In this document: in pieces, positions 44,952 to 54,222 of the stretch
Position numbering within the stretch: the stretch's first letter is position 1
Layout: each line of letters begins with the position of its first letter
From: CAVRXT01 sp963725655
GTDB lineage: Bacteria > Acidobacteriota > Terriglobia > Acidiferrales > UBA7541
Direction of reading: 5' to 3'
DNA length: 64,000 nt
Assembly: GCA_963725655.1 (NCBI GenBank)
Contig: CAVRYY010000001.1
Coordinates: 1,178,001-1,242,000, forward strand
Translations under genes and position numbers: made by a program
Notes under the pieces: generated by a model
The model's input: only the letters and a program-made list of their open reading frames with translations
Database searches by the model: none
What the model was told of the DNA's origin: nothing

Positions 44952-45827
44952 TCAAAAGAGGATCGAAGGCAACCAGGCACCGGATGGGTCATTATAAAGA
45001 CCGATGCTCATTAACGTCATCGGCTGGACGACGTGCAGCCCATTCGCGAGGCACCAGCGCAGCAGAGCGGTGTTCCGGGACGGCACGAGAATTCCGGGAC
45101 CACCGAAGGACTCCGCCGAGGCGATCAGCGATTGCAGGTCCAGGTTGGTCTCGGCAGTGGCATGGCCTGCCAACCCCAAGGCAGTAGCGTACCCGGTAAT
45201 GCGGCCTGCTCGCTCCACTACAATTGCGGTGGCTTGCTGGATGGCCTCCGCCAGTTCGGTGCCTCGACCGAAGCCATGAACCCTGCGGCTTAGCGCGTTG
45301 CAGGCGTTCAAATCGCGGGGATCTGCGGTTCTTACCGCACATCCTGGAACATTGCGTTCGAGAGGCCTGCCTTGGACGCAGGAGAGGGGCTCGCGGACAT
45401 CGAAGCCGAGGCTGGCGTAAAGCGAGAGGGAGCGATTGTGATACGCAGCCTGCACCAGCCGCACACCCGCGGGACGGCGCTCGTTTGCTCGATCCATCAC
45501 CGCCTGCATCAGCTTGCGCCCGATGCCGAGGTTTTGCGCGCCGGGATCGATGGTGATCGGGCCAATGCCAGCGATCATGGAACGTTGGTCGAGGCAATTG
45601 CTACCCACGATGCGGCCTGCGCTTTCCGCCACCACGCAGTAGAAGCCCGGACTGGAAAACAGCATGGAAAGCAAGCCGGAGGCAGCGTCCGCTCCGGGAA
45701 AATCGCAAGGGAAGCCGTGCTCCACACTGAGCTTGGAGAAGGCTTGGTAGCAAATTTCACCGCACGCGGCGCTGTCCTCCGGGGTGGCGGCGCGAATCAA
45801 CACCTTCGGCTGTAATTTCGAGGACAT
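44952..45827 (-). CDS. GNAT N-acetyltransferase, two-domain
   Basis: The 291-residue protein has an N-terminal GNAT domain: IRAATPEDSAACGEICYQAF, GRIVGSNCLD, and the acetyl-CoA loop PGAQNLGIGRKLMQAVMDRA (Q/RxxGxG/A type), ending with SLYASLGFDVREPL. The C-terminal half (about 165-291) is a second, degenerate GNAT-like domain with GRITGYATALG but no clear CoA loop. Substrate unknown. No operon partner. Confidence 0.82.
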   Translation of the reverse strand: MSSKLQPKVLIRAATPEDSAACGEICYQAFSKLSVEHGFPCDFPGADAASGLLSMLFSSPGFYCVVAESAGRIVGSNCLDQRSMIAGIGPITIDPGAQNLGIGRKLMQAVMDRANERRPAGVRLVQAAYHNRSLSLYASLGFDVREPLSCVQGRPLERNVPGCAVRTADPRDLNACNALSRRVHGFGRGTELAEAIQQATAIVVERAGRITGYATALGLAGHATAETNLDLQSLIASAESFGGPGILVPSRNTALLRWCLANGLHVVQPMTLMSIGLYNDPSGAWLPSILF

Positions 45828-45971
45828 AAGTGAACCTCCGATTTTCCGCGAGAGTATAACAGCCCGCTACCGACGGCCGCTTAATCAATCGAAATCGGTC
45901 CGCCGGGGGTGATCGCTCTGGTGAACACGTTGGCATGGCCGGTAAAGCCAGGAAATGCAAAGATAAGGGTC

Positions 45972-46988
45972 ATGCGTATCGTTTCATTGCTTCCGTCGGC
46001 TACCGAAGTGTTGTTTGCGCTGGGGCTTGGTGATTCGGTGGTGGGCGTAACGCACGAATGCGATTTCCCGGCGGAAGCGGCCGGGAAACCGGTGCTGGTA
46101 AAACCGCGCGTGGATTCCAGCGCGGACGCGGCGGAGATCGACGCGCAAGTGCGCGAGATCCTCGCCGCCGGCGAGGCTCTCTATTCGGTTGATGCCGAAC
46201 TGCTCCGCTCGCTGGAGCCCGACCTGATCATCACTCAGGATCTCTGCCACGTTTGCGCGGCGGGACCCGGCGATTTGGCCGACGCGCTTACACGGTTCGA
46301 GAAAATTCCACGGGTGCTGTCGCTTTCGCCGCACACCCTGGCGGACGTGTGGGACGACGTCCAAAAAATTGGCGGCACTGCGGGACGCATCGCCGAAGCC
46401 AATCGATTGGCTTCCGATTTGAAATCGCGCGTCGCCCGCGTGGAAGAGCGAACCACCGAGCGGCGAATCGCCGCTCAGCGGCTCGCCGAGCAGGGAATTG
46501 GCGCGCAGGGAGCGCCCGACGAGCGCGCTGCGGACCAGGATGGCGTGGCGCAGACACCCGCATTGGGCGCCGTTCCGGGCGTCCTGTGCTTGGAATGGCT
46601 CGATCCGCCGTACGTCGCGGGCCACTGGACTCCGCAAATGGTCGCGCGCGCGGGTGGGCGGGACGTGCTGGGCATCCCCGGGGAGCCATCGTTCCGGGTT
46701 CCATGGCGGCGCATCGTAGAGGCGCCGATCGATGTGATTTTGGTGATGCCGTGCGGGTGTTCAGTCGCCCGCGCCGCGGACGAGTTCCGGAAGCTGGTGC
46801 TCCCACCGGGATGGGAGCGCATCCCAGCGGTAAAGGCCGGGCGGGTCTTCGCGGTTGACTCGAATAGTTATTTTTCGCGCCCCGGGCCGCGGTTGGCAGA
46901 CGGCGTCGAGTTCCTCGCGGACCTGCTCAACTTTGTTTCACCCGAGAATGCGCCGCCACCGAATTTCGCGCGGCGCATTGTGCGCTGA
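45972..46988 (+). CDS. BtuF-like periplasmic-binding-fold protein without signal peptide
   Basis: ATG 45972 gives 338 residues beginning MRIVSLLPSATEVLFALGLG, the class III binding-protein fold used for cobalamin and siderophores (Peri_BP_2). Also seen are VVGVTHECDFP, DLIITQDLCHVCA and GVLCLEWLDPPYVAGHWTPQ. Unlike BtuF it starts directly with the first strand and has no signal peptide, so it may act in the cytoplasm; such stand-alone proteins are often annotated as cobalamin-binding. A charged Ala/Arg/Gln-rich insert lies near residues 155-195. Ligand not proven. Confidence 0.75.
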   Translation: MRIVSLLPSATEVLFALGLGDSVVGVTHECDFPAEAAGKPVLVKPRVDSSADAAEIDAQVREILAAGEALYSVDAELLRSLEPDLIITQDLCHVCAAGPGDLADALTRFEKIPRVLSLSPHTLADVWDDVQKIGGTAGRIAEANRLASDLKSRVARVEERTTERRIAAQRLAEQGIGAQGAPDERAADQDGVAQTPALGAVPGVLCLEWLDPPYVAGHWTPQMVARAGGRDVLGIPGEPSFRVPWRRIVEAPIDVILVMPCGCSVARAADEFRKLVLPPGWERIPAVKAGRVFAVDSNSYFSRPGPRLADGVEFLADLLNFVSPENAPPPNFARRIVR

Positions 46989-47060
46989 CTTTACGCGCTG
47001 TTTGCAGGTCCCGACTGGGCGGAAGTTACGTTGTGCGCGAGGTTCACCAAAACTCCAACT

Positions 47061-48704
47061 TCATCCTGAAACAATCTGAATCAGAACAGCGCTGAGCGCC
47101 GGAACATAGCAGGTCAGCTGCGAGCCATTCGGTTCGAGGATATAGGCGGCAGCTGGAGAGAACGTACCGTCCAGATTGACGTTGGCGTCCTGGATGGTCA
47201 CGCCGGCCGTGGCGTCAAGATCGGGCGCCGTGGCTCCGCTAGTGACCTGGGTCATGGCCAGGAGCGTGGCGGACTTGGGGCTCAAGGGAAGTTGCACGGT
47301 GAGCTGAAGGTTTTGGAGGAGATCCTTGTTGACGATGATGAGGTTGAGGCCGCCCGATAATGGGTTCACCGCATAGGCGGTCACGTTGAGTCCCCCGGTG
47401 GAAATTTGGGTGGTGAACAGGGTGCCTTGGCCAGCGAGGGTGAACAGCAGAATCCCATAGAATTCCGGGCGCGCGCCGATCACGCTGGCATCAATGTTGG
47501 CGATGGGCGTGTAACCCGGTGAGTTGCCGCCGCCATGAAAGTTCACGCCCGAGGCTCCGCCTTGAGCACAGTTAAAGAGGAAGTCGATGATCCAGAGCGA
47601 GGATGCGTAGGAGTCGCTGACGCCGCTGGATCCACCGTCGTAAAACGAGTTGCATTCGGAGATCCGGTACGGGACGCCGATGCTTTGGGCGGCGGGCTGC
47701 AGAATCGCAAGATTTGCGATCAGGGCCGGATCCGGAGTGATGAGAGCCGCCTCAGTAGAACTGGGGAGCTGGCCGTTGCCGCGATAGTAGTGCTGGGTGA
47801 GCAGGGTGATCTCGCTTGCGGTCATGGTCTGAGCGAACGGAACAGTCCAGTTCGATTCGTGGATTGCGTCGGCCGGACCGGTGATCAGCACGCTGGGTGT
47901 GGTGGCAAGGATGGCGGTGCGGAACTGGTTCCAGAGAGTGAGGAACTGGGAGAGCGACCAGTTGCCCGCGTAATAGTTTCCCGGGTCACCATAGAGGTCA
48001 GGTTCGTTGCCGATCTCAATACCCAGCAGCGAGGAGCCGAACTGCTGGACGGCGTAGGCAACCTCGTCCGCCGCCAACGCCGCGGTGGTGGCGCCGGTGG
48101 CGGCTCCGCCTAAGTTAACGCCGTAGAGGCACTTCCAGCCCGTAGCCTTGACGAAGGCAGCAAGCGAATCGACGTCGCTGGGGGCGATTTGGCCTGCCGT
48201 CTGCCCGGAGCCGGTTGGCGTCCAGACGTTCTGATCCACCGTGTTCGCGCCGACACGCAGAAGGCTAGGACCCAGGCGCTTGAACATGCCGATTAGGTCG
48301 CTATTCGAGGCGGTGAAAAGCGGACCGCAAAGTTGGACCTTTTCGTAGGAGAGCCCTGCGAAGGCGGGGCCGATCGATCCTGTAGGGGTGGGCGTGACGG
48401 TCAAGGAAGCAAGAGCCAACGGCCCGGTGGGCGCTGGCTGGGGATTCTGAGGCGCCGGGGTCGGGGTTGGGGTCGGGGTTGGAGTCGGAGTTGGAGTGGG
48501 AGTTGGAGTGGGAGTTGGAGTGGGAGTTGGGGTCGGAGTTTTGGTGGGATTAGGTTGCGGGGCAACGGCGCTTTTCGAGGATCCGCATCCGGGTAACAGC
48601 GATCCCGCGACCAGCGCGACAGAGCCTTGGATGATATGGCGGCGGCTGAGAGCGGAAGATTCCATCTTTGCGTCCAGAGGCGAATCGTCACGGCGTTCGT
48701 TCAT
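47061..48704 (-). CDS. GH79-family glycoside hydrolase lipoprotein, copy 1 with (TP)14 linker
   Basis: Starting at ATG 48704 (GGAGGAAG upstream) the protein has 547 residues. A twin-arginine-like export signal with lipobox (SRRHIIQGSVA to LLPGC, Cys40) is followed by a linker of 14 Thr-Pro dipeptides (56-83) and a GH79 (heparanase/beta-glucuronidase) barrel. Matches include GPAFAGLSYEK, GIEIGNEPDLYG with acid/base Glu234, QHYYRGNG, RISECNSFYDGG with nucleophile Glu350, and GVNFHGGG. The A. capsulatum GH79 acts on glucuronides; the likely substrate is a uronic-acid-decorated glycan. It is the last of three tandem copies. Confidence 0.88.
   Translation of the reverse strand: MNERRDDSPLDAKMESSALSRRHIIQGSVALVAGSLLPGCGSSKSAVAPQPNPTKTPTPTPTPTPTPTPTPTPTPTPTPTPTPAPQNPQPAPTGPLALASLTVTPTPTGSIGPAFAGLSYEKVQLCGPLFTASNSDLIGMFKRLGPSLLRVGANTVDQNVWTPTGSGQTAGQIAPSDVDSLAAFVKATGWKCLYGVNLGGAATGATTAALAADEVAYAVQQFGSSLLGIEIGNEPDLYGDPGNYYAGNWSLSQFLTLWNQFRTAILATTPSVLITGPADAIHESNWTVPFAQTMTASEITLLTQHYYRGNGQLPSSTEAALITPDPALIANLAILQPAAQSIGVPYRISECNSFYDGGSSGVSDSYASSLWIIDFLFNCAQGGASGVNFHGGGNSPGYTPIANIDASVIGARPEFYGILLFTLAGQGTLFTTQISTGGLNVTAYAVNPLSGGLNLIIVNKDLLQNLQLTVQLPLSPKSATLLAMTQVTSGATAPDLDATAGVTIQDANVNLDGTFSPAAAYILEPNGSQLTCYVPALSAVLIQIVSG
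48456..48539 (-). repeat. Thr-Pro dipeptide microsatellite, 14 units
   Basis: An 84-base run of GGNGTY/GGAGT-type hexamers encodes (TP)14 in the linker of the first GH79 copy. The same position holds only TPTLAPQ in copy 2 and no Thr-Pro run in copy 3, so the array expanded after duplication. Slippage could change its length in six-base steps without breaking the frame. Confidence 0.85.
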
Positions 48705-48717
48705 GGTTGCTTCCTCC

Positions 48718-48870
48718 ATTTGAAATGGCAGGCAAGTGAGCGGCGGCGTATCCGTCGTGTTCCCCCACTATGCTTCGAACAACGAAAGTGTTAACCAGCA
48801 GCGCGCGCCGAGCGCCGCGACTGCGTGCGCTTTTTTCAAGTGCAATCTGTGTACGCATGTTCATTTCCTT
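48718..48870. repeat. Duplicated spacer between GH79 copies
   Basis: The spacer upstream of copy 1 (about 48718-48870) closely resembles that upstream of copy 2 (about 50450-50580). Shared text includes GTCGAACAACGAAG-like, AACCAGCAG and GTGCTTTTT-CAAATGC-like blocks in the same order. The tandem duplication unit of about 1.74 kb therefore included the upstream region and probably its promoter. Confidence 0.7.
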
Positions 48871-48875
48871 TGCGT

Positions 48876-50435
48876 TCATGCGGTTTGAAATCCAATCTGA
48901 ATCAGAACCGCGCTGAGCGCCGGAACATAGCAGGTCAACTGCGAGCCGCTCGGGTCGAGGGTGTAGGCGGCTGCGGGAGAGAAGGTGCCGTCCGGGTTGA
49001 CGCTGGCACCCTGGATGGTGACGCCAGAGGTGGCTAAAAGATCGGGCGCTGTGGCTCCGCTGGTGAGTTGGGTCATAGCCAGAAGCGTGGCGGAGCCGGC
49101 GCTGCCAGGAAGTTGCGTCGTGAGCTGAAGATTTTGGGTGAGATCCTTGTTGACGATGATGAGGTTGAGGGCGCCCGAAGCTCGCTTCACCGCGTAGGCC
49201 GTCACGTTGAGCGACCCGGCGGAAATTTGGGTGGTGTAAAGAGTGCCCTGCCCGGCGAGGCTGAACAGCAGAATCCCATAGAACTCGGGGCGCGTCTCGA
49301 CCACGCTGGCGCCGATGTTGGCGATCGGCGTGTAGCCCTGTGAGTCGCCGCCACCATGGAAATTCACCCCACTGGCTCCGCCTTGCACGCAGTTGAAGAG
49401 GAAGTCGATCACCCAGAGTGAAGATGCGTACGAGTTGCTCACGCCCGGCGATCCGCCATTCCAATAAGAGTTGCATTCGGCCAACCGGAACGGGACGCCG
49501 ACACTTTGTGCGCCGGGCTGCAGGATCGCCAGATCCGCGATGAGGGCGGGGTCCGGGCTGATGAGATACTCCGCGGTAGACGTAGCGAATCGGCCGTTGG
49601 CGCGATAGTAGTGCTCGGTGAGCAATGTAATCTCGCTCTTGGTCACCGCCTCGCCGAAGGGAACCGTCCACTTCCACTCTCCGTCGGCTGGGCCTGTGAT
49701 CGGCACGTTGGGTGTGCCGGCAACGATGGCCGAGCGGAACTGTTCCCAGAGGTTAAGGAACTGGGAGAACGTCCAGTCATGCGAGAAGAAGTTGCCTCCA
49801 TCGCCGTATTCGTCGGGTTCATTGCCGATCTCAACACCCAGGAGCGAGGAGCCGAACCGTTGAGCGGCGTAAGCAACCTCGTCGGCGGCCAGCGCTGGTG
49901 TGGTAGCGCCAGTGGCCGCTCCGCCTAAGTTGATTCCGTAGAGGCACTTCCAATTCGCAGCCTTGACGAAGGCAGCCAGCGAATCGACGTCGCTGGGGGC
50001 GATCTGGCCGGCCGTTTGCCCGGGGCCGTTGGGGGTCCAAACGTTCTTATCCACCGAGTTCCCGCCGATGCGCAGAACGCTGGGACCCAGACGCTGAAAC
50101 AGGGCGATCAGGTCATGATTCGAGGCGCTGAAAAGCGGACCGTAAAGTTGGTTCTTTTCGTAAGAGAGCCCTACGAAGGCGGGACCGATCACGCCTGTCG
50201 GGGTGGACGTGACGGTGACGGAAGCAGGAGTCAACGACCCGGTGGGCGCCGGCTGGGGATTCTGAGGCGCCAGGGTGGGAGTTGGTTTCGGGGCGACGGC
50301 GCTATTCGAGGACCCGCATCCGGGCAATAGCGATCCCGCGACCAGCGCGACCGAGCCCTGGATGATTTGGCGGCGGGTGAGAGCGGAAGATCCGATCTTT
50401 GCGCGCAGAGGCGAGTCGTCCCGGGGTTCGTTCAT
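48876..50435 (-). CDS. GH79-family glycoside hydrolase lipoprotein, copy 2
   Basis: ATG 50435 after GGAGGG gives 519 residues, strongly similar to copies 1 and 3. The signal is TRRQIIQGSVALVAGSLLPG with Cys following, then a short linker, then the GH79 barrel with AFVGLSYEKNQL, GVEIGNEPDEYG (acid/base Glu), EHYYRANG, RLAECNSYWNGG (nucleophile Glu) and GVNFHGGGDS. Differences at substrate-side residues (Leu-Tyr to Glu-Tyr after NEPD) might alter specificity. A longer open frame into the spacer is not needed. Confidence 0.87.
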   Translation of the reverse strand: MNEPRDDSPLRAKIGSSALTRRQIIQGSVALVAGSLLPGCGSSNSAVAPKPTPTLAPQNPQPAPTGSLTPASVTVTSTPTGVIGPAFVGLSYEKNQLYGPLFSASNHDLIALFQRLGPSVLRIGGNSVDKNVWTPNGPGQTAGQIAPSDVDSLAAFVKAANWKCLYGINLGGAATGATTPALAADEVAYAAQRFGSSLLGVEIGNEPDEYGDGGNFFSHDWTFSQFLNLWEQFRSAIVAGTPNVPITGPADGEWKWTVPFGEAVTKSEITLLTEHYYRANGRFATSTAEYLISPDPALIADLAILQPGAQSVGVPFRLAECNSYWNGGSPGVSNSYASSLWVIDFLFNCVQGGASGVNFHGGGDSQGYTPIANIGASVVETRPEFYGILLFSLAGQGTLYTTQISAGSLNVTAYAVKRASGALNLIIVNKDLTQNLQLTTQLPGSAGSATLLAMTQLTSGATAPDLLATSGVTIQGASVNPDGTFSPAAAYTLDPSGSQLTCYVPALSAVLIQIGFQTA

Positions 50436-50563
50436 GTGTGCTCCCTCCATCCGAAATGGCCACCATGTGAGCGCCGGCGGATCCGCCGGGGTCCCCACTA
50501 TGCGTCGAACAACGAAGTTGTGAACCAGCAGACCGCGCTGGTGCCGCGATTGCGTGTGCTTTT

Positions 50564-52117
50564 TCAAATGCGATAAATGTGTGGATGTTTTTTGTCCCGG
50601 TGGTTCATTGCCGTTTCTAAACCAATCTGAATCAGAACCGCGCTGAGCGCCGGAACATAGCACGTGAGTTTGGAGCCATCGGGTTTCAGCGTGTAGGCAG
50701 GTGACGGAGAGAACGTGCCATCCAAATTGACGCGGGCGCCCTGGATGGAGATGCCGGAGGTGGCTGAAAGATCTGGCGCGGTGGCTCCGCTGGTGAGTTG
50801 GGTCATGGCCAGGAGCGTGGCGGAGCTGGCGCTCCCAGGAAGTTGCGCCGTGAGCTGAAGATTTTGGGTGAGATCCTTGTTGACGATGATGAGGTTGAGG
50901 GCGCCCGAAGCTGTCTTCACCGCGTAGGCTGTCACGTTGAGCGACCCGGCGGAAATCTGCGTGGTGTAAAGTTCGCCCCGGCCAGCAAGGTTGAACAACA
51001 GCATGCCGTAGACCTCGGGGCCCACGCTGATTACGCTGCCCGCCTTATTGACGATTGGCGTGTATCCCACGTGCCCGCCTCCGTGAAAGTTCACACCCGA
51101 CGCTCCGCCTTGGGCGCAGTTGAAGAGGAAGTCGATGACCCAGAGCGAAGACGCGTAGGAGTTGCTGATACCGTTCACACCGTTGTCGTTAACGCCGTTG
51201 TAATAAGAGTTACATTCGCTCATGCGGTACGGGACGCCGATGCCCTGGCAGCCGGCTTGGAGTAGCGCCAGATATCCGATCAGGGTTGGGTCCGGGGTGA
51301 TGAGATACGCCGCGGTAGACGTGGGCAGCAGGTCGCTGGCGCGATAGTAGTGCTGAGTGAGCAGGGTGATCTGGCTGCTGGTGACGGCTTGACCGAAGGG
51401 AATCGTCCACTTCGCCTCGTAGCTGGCGTCGGCAGGGCCAGTGATCGCCACACCGGGAGTGCCGGCAACGATGGCCGCGCGGAACTCGTTCCAGAGAGCG
51501 AGAAACTGGGAAAGCGACCAGTTGCCGGCGAAATACTTTCCTGGATATCCGTACAGGTCAGGCTCATTACCGATCTCGATGCCGAACAGTGACGACCCAA
51601 ACTGCTGCGCGGCGTAGGCGACCTCGTCGGCGGCCATCGCGGGAGTGGTGGCGCCAGTGGCCGCTCCGCCCAGGTTCACTCCGTAGAGGCACTGCCAACC
51701 CGCAGCCTTGACGAAGGCAGCCAGCGAGTCGACGTCGCTGGGGGCGATCTGGCCTGCAGTTTGCCCGGGGCCGTTGGGGGTCCAGACATTTTTGTCCGTC
51801 GAGTTCCCGCCGATCCGCAAGAGGCTGGGACCGAGCCGCCGGAAAATGCCAGTCAGGTCGCCATTCGAAGGTTGGAAGAGGGGTCCGTAAAGTTGGGACT
51901 TTTCATAGGATAGTCCGGCGAAGGCGGGTCCGATCGAGCCCGCGGCGGTGGCGGCGACGGTCAAGGAAGCAGGAGTCAACGGCCCGGTTGGCGTTGGCTG
52001 GGGGTTCTGAAACGCGACGGGTGCGGGCTGCGGAAGTGGTTCCGGGACTTCGCTGCTGTTCGACGATCCGCATCCGGGCAAGAGCGACCCCGCGACCAGC
52101 GCCACGGTGCCTTGCAT
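50564..52117 (-). CDS. GH79-family glycoside hydrolase, copy 3, start codon apparently lost
   Basis: The frame from ATG 52117 gives 517 residues beginning MQGTVALVAGSLLPGC. However, homology to copies 1 and 2 continues upstream in frame (ESSTLTRRQV), where the twin-arginine signal lies, without any ATG or GTG in the expected place; ATT or CTG would be needed. The catalytic barrel is intact: GIEIGNEPDLYG, QHYYRASD, RMSECNSYYNG and GVNFHGGG. The linker is Pro-rich without a Thr-Pro run. It is the most diverged at its 5' end and could be poorly translated. Confidence 0.8.
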   Translation of the reverse strand: MQGTVALVAGSLLPGCGSSNSSEVPEPLPQPAPVAFQNPQPTPTGPLTPASLTVAATAAGSIGPAFAGLSYEKSQLYGPLFQPSNGDLTGIFRRLGPSLLRIGGNSTDKNVWTPNGPGQTAGQIAPSDVDSLAAFVKAAGWQCLYGVNLGGAATGATTPAMAADEVAYAAQQFGSSLFGIEIGNEPDLYGYPGKYFAGNWSLSQFLALWNEFRAAIVAGTPGVAITGPADASYEAKWTIPFGQAVTSSQITLLTQHYYRASDLLPTSTAAYLITPDPTLIGYLALLQAGCQGIGVPYRMSECNSYYNGVNDNGVNGISNSYASSLWVIDFLFNCAQGGASGVNFHGGGHVGYTPIVNKAGSVISVGPEVYGMLLFNLAGRGELYTTQISAGSLNVTAYAVKTASGALNLIIVNKDLTQNLQLTAQLPGSASSATLLAMTQLTSGATAPDLSATSGISIQGARVNLDGTFSPSPAYTLKPDGSKLTCYVPALSAVLIQIGLETAMNHRDKKHPHIYRI

Positions 52118-52468
52118 GACTTGGCGACGGGTTAGCGTAGAAGATTCCGCACGCGTGCACAGTAGAGGAATGGGAGTGTTTTTGTCGGAAATGGACGCAC
52201 CTCTCCACGAGGCTGCGATTTAGCCGGGGGACCGTTGAAGGCGGGAGGGGGGTTGCTACGTTCTCACCGATCACCAAGGGTGTTGTATTCCGTGGTTAAC
52301 CGGAGGCCAATGGTACTTTAGTTCCAATCCCGCGATTCAGGGCGGGATAGCGAGGCACGTGGCGCGACAACGCGGCGGCGCACGTTGATCGCTTCGGAAT
52401 TCTATGGCGCACCTTGGATAGATCAAACCCGCCCTCTTCAGCGCGAAGCATACGGCGCCCGGCGATGC
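52118..52468. other. Intergenic between GH79 copy 3 and the amino-acid permease
   Basis: The first part contains the likely 5' coding end of copy 3. The remainder has no gene. Short GC-rich inverted matches (TCCCGCGATT near 52328 against GCGGGATAG) are too weak to call. Confidence 0.35.
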
Positions 52469-53902
52469 CTAGGCTGGCGTTCCGGCGTCTCGCGTTTCTT
52501 TCCAGTGGCGGTAGAAAATCAGGCCGGAGAGCGTCAGGGCGGTGCCCGCCAGGCAGCGATACGGATGCGCGGCGAGCACGTCAGCGATCACCAGCAGCGA
52601 TCCCACTATGAATAGGATGGGGAGAACCGGATAGCCCCAGGTGCGATACGGACGAGGCAGATTCGGTTCCTTGCGGCGCAGCATCCAGACTGCTCCTACC
52701 GCCAAGACGTAGAAAATCCAGGCGGCAAAAATGTACAGACTATAGAGCTCCTCGAAGGTTCCGCTGAGCGCCAGGATCGACGCGAAACATCCTTGAAAGA
52801 CCAGCGCTCGCCCTGGCGTGCGATATTTCGGATTCACGCCGGCCACGAATCGGAAGAACAAGCCGTCGCGGGCCATCGCGTAGTCCACCCGCGCGTTGGT
52901 TAGGATTGATGAATTCAGCGCGCCTAACGCGCAGACGATCATCGCCGCGGTGAGCCACGCCGCCGCTCCGTAGCCCAGCACGCGGGTGATCATGTCGGAC
53001 ACCACGTGAGCGGATGCCGCTACGCTATCGAACGGCAGCACGTGAAAGCAAGCCGCGGTGACCGCCATATACAGCACACCAACCGCGGCCACCCCGCCGA
53101 TCAGCGCTCGCGGAATATTTTTCCCCGGGTGAATGATCTCCGATCCCACCATGGGCAGGTTATTCCAGCCGTCGTAGGCCCACAGCGTGGCGACCAGGGC
53201 CACCAAAAATCCCGAAAGGTAGGAATGGATTCCGGCTCCGGATGCGGCGGCCGCTGCATGGTGAAAATCAAAATCCATATGCACGACACGCCCCGGCCAG
53301 AACCCGATCCCAATTACCGCCAGGATTACCGCCACCTTGATCGCCGTCAGCGCCACTTGAAATCGGCCGCCCAGCCGGACGCCGAGATAGTTGATCGTGG
53401 TGATGCCCACGATCGCCGCCACCGCTACAGGTTGCGCCCAGGTAAATCGAAAATCGTACGGGGCGGCCCCGAAGAGCAGCGGAATTTTTACAGTGAATAT
53501 GGAACCGGCCGCCGCCGGAAATAGAAATCCGCAGAAGCGCGCGAAGCCAGCCGCGATGGTTGCAATCGAGGTGGGCGAACCCACAATGCAGTGCATCCAT
53601 CCAAACAGGAATCCCCAAGCGGAGCCGTACGCGCGGCTCAAAAATGCGTATTCGCCGCCCGCTTCCGGCAGTGCCGCGCTCAACTCGGCATAGGCCAAAG
53701 CGCCGAACAGTGACAGCGCTCCGCCCACCAGCCAGGCCGCAAACACCACCGACACTGTGCCCGCCGCGCGGGCCATCTCCGCGGGAATAATGAAGATTCC
53801 GGTGCCGATCATGGTGCCGACTACGATCGACATTGCCGCCCATGGGCCTAGTTCGCGGACCAGGTCCAGCGGTTTTGTCTGCGTGTTGGAGGTTGCGTTC
53901 AA
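52469..53902 (-). CDS. APC-superfamily amino-acid permease
   Basis: TTG 53902, preceded by AGGACGG, gives 477 residues; an in-frame extension to 53968 lies inside the repeat and is unlikely. About twelve membrane helices are predicted. Family motifs are SIVVGTMIGTGIFIIPAEMA in TM1 (the unwound GxG region), ALAYAELSAALPEAGGEY and YDGWNNLPMVGSEI. The C-terminal RRKEPNLPRPYRTWGYP is typical of the LAT/APC group. It imports amino acids, substrate unknown. The related permease at 59317 is a separate paralogue. Confidence 0.88.
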   Translation of the reverse strand: MNATSNTQTKPLDLVRELGPWAAMSIVVGTMIGTGIFIIPAEMARAAGTVSVVFAAWLVGGALSLFGALAYAELSAALPEAGGEYAFLSRAYGSAWGFLFGWMHCIVGSPTSIATIAAGFARFCGFLFPAAAGSIFTVKIPLLFGAAPYDFRFTWAQPVAVAAIVGITTINYLGVRLGGRFQVALTAIKVAVILAVIGIGFWPGRVVHMDFDFHHAAAAASGAGIHSYLSGFLVALVATLWAYDGWNNLPMVGSEIIHPGKNIPRALIGGVAAVGVLYMAVTAACFHVLPFDSVAASAHVVSDMITRVLGYGAAAWLTAAMIVCALGALNSSILTNARVDYAMARDGLFFRFVAGVNPKYRTPGRALVFQGCFASILALSGTFEELYSLYIFAAWIFYVLAVGAVWMLRRKEPNLPRPYRTWGYPVLPILFIVGSLLVIADVLAAHPYRCLAGTALTLSGLIFYRHWKETRDAGTPA

Positions 53903-53946
53903 GTGGCCCGTCCTGAATTTCTTATTCGCCGGTATTGCCCGGGCTT

Positions 53947-54222
53947 CGACGGCGGTACGCAAAAACAAAGCCAGGGCAAAAACGTAGAGAACCCGGGTGT
54001 GAAATCGACACCTGGGGCCCCCACTTCGCTTCGCTCAGCAACCCCATCGCCGATGAGTTTGCTTGATATCGAAGAGAGAATCTACGACGGCGGTACGCAA
54101 AAATAAAGCTGAGTCAAAAACGTAGAGAACCCAGGTGTGAAGTCGACACCTGGGGCGCCCACTTCGCTTCGCTCGGCAATCCCGTCGTCGATGAGCTTGC
54201 TTGATATCGAAGAGAGAATCTA
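53947..54222. repeat. Tandem 138-base direct repeat, two copies
   Basis: Unit 1 is 53947-54084 and unit 2 is 54085-54222; both begin CGACGGCGGTACGCAAAAA and end GATATCGAAGAGAGAATCTA. They differ at about a dozen positions. Each holds a hairpin, CCCGGGTGT or CCCAGGTGT with ACACCTGGG. The final CTA of unit 2 is the stop codon of the symporter gene on the other strand. No gene is inside. The hairpin may end both flanking transcripts. Confidence 0.85.

Noticed and set aside
48456..48539. CRISPR-like short repeats
   Set aside because: The repeats are six-base codon pairs inside a GH79 gene without spacers; they encode a Thr-Pro linker.
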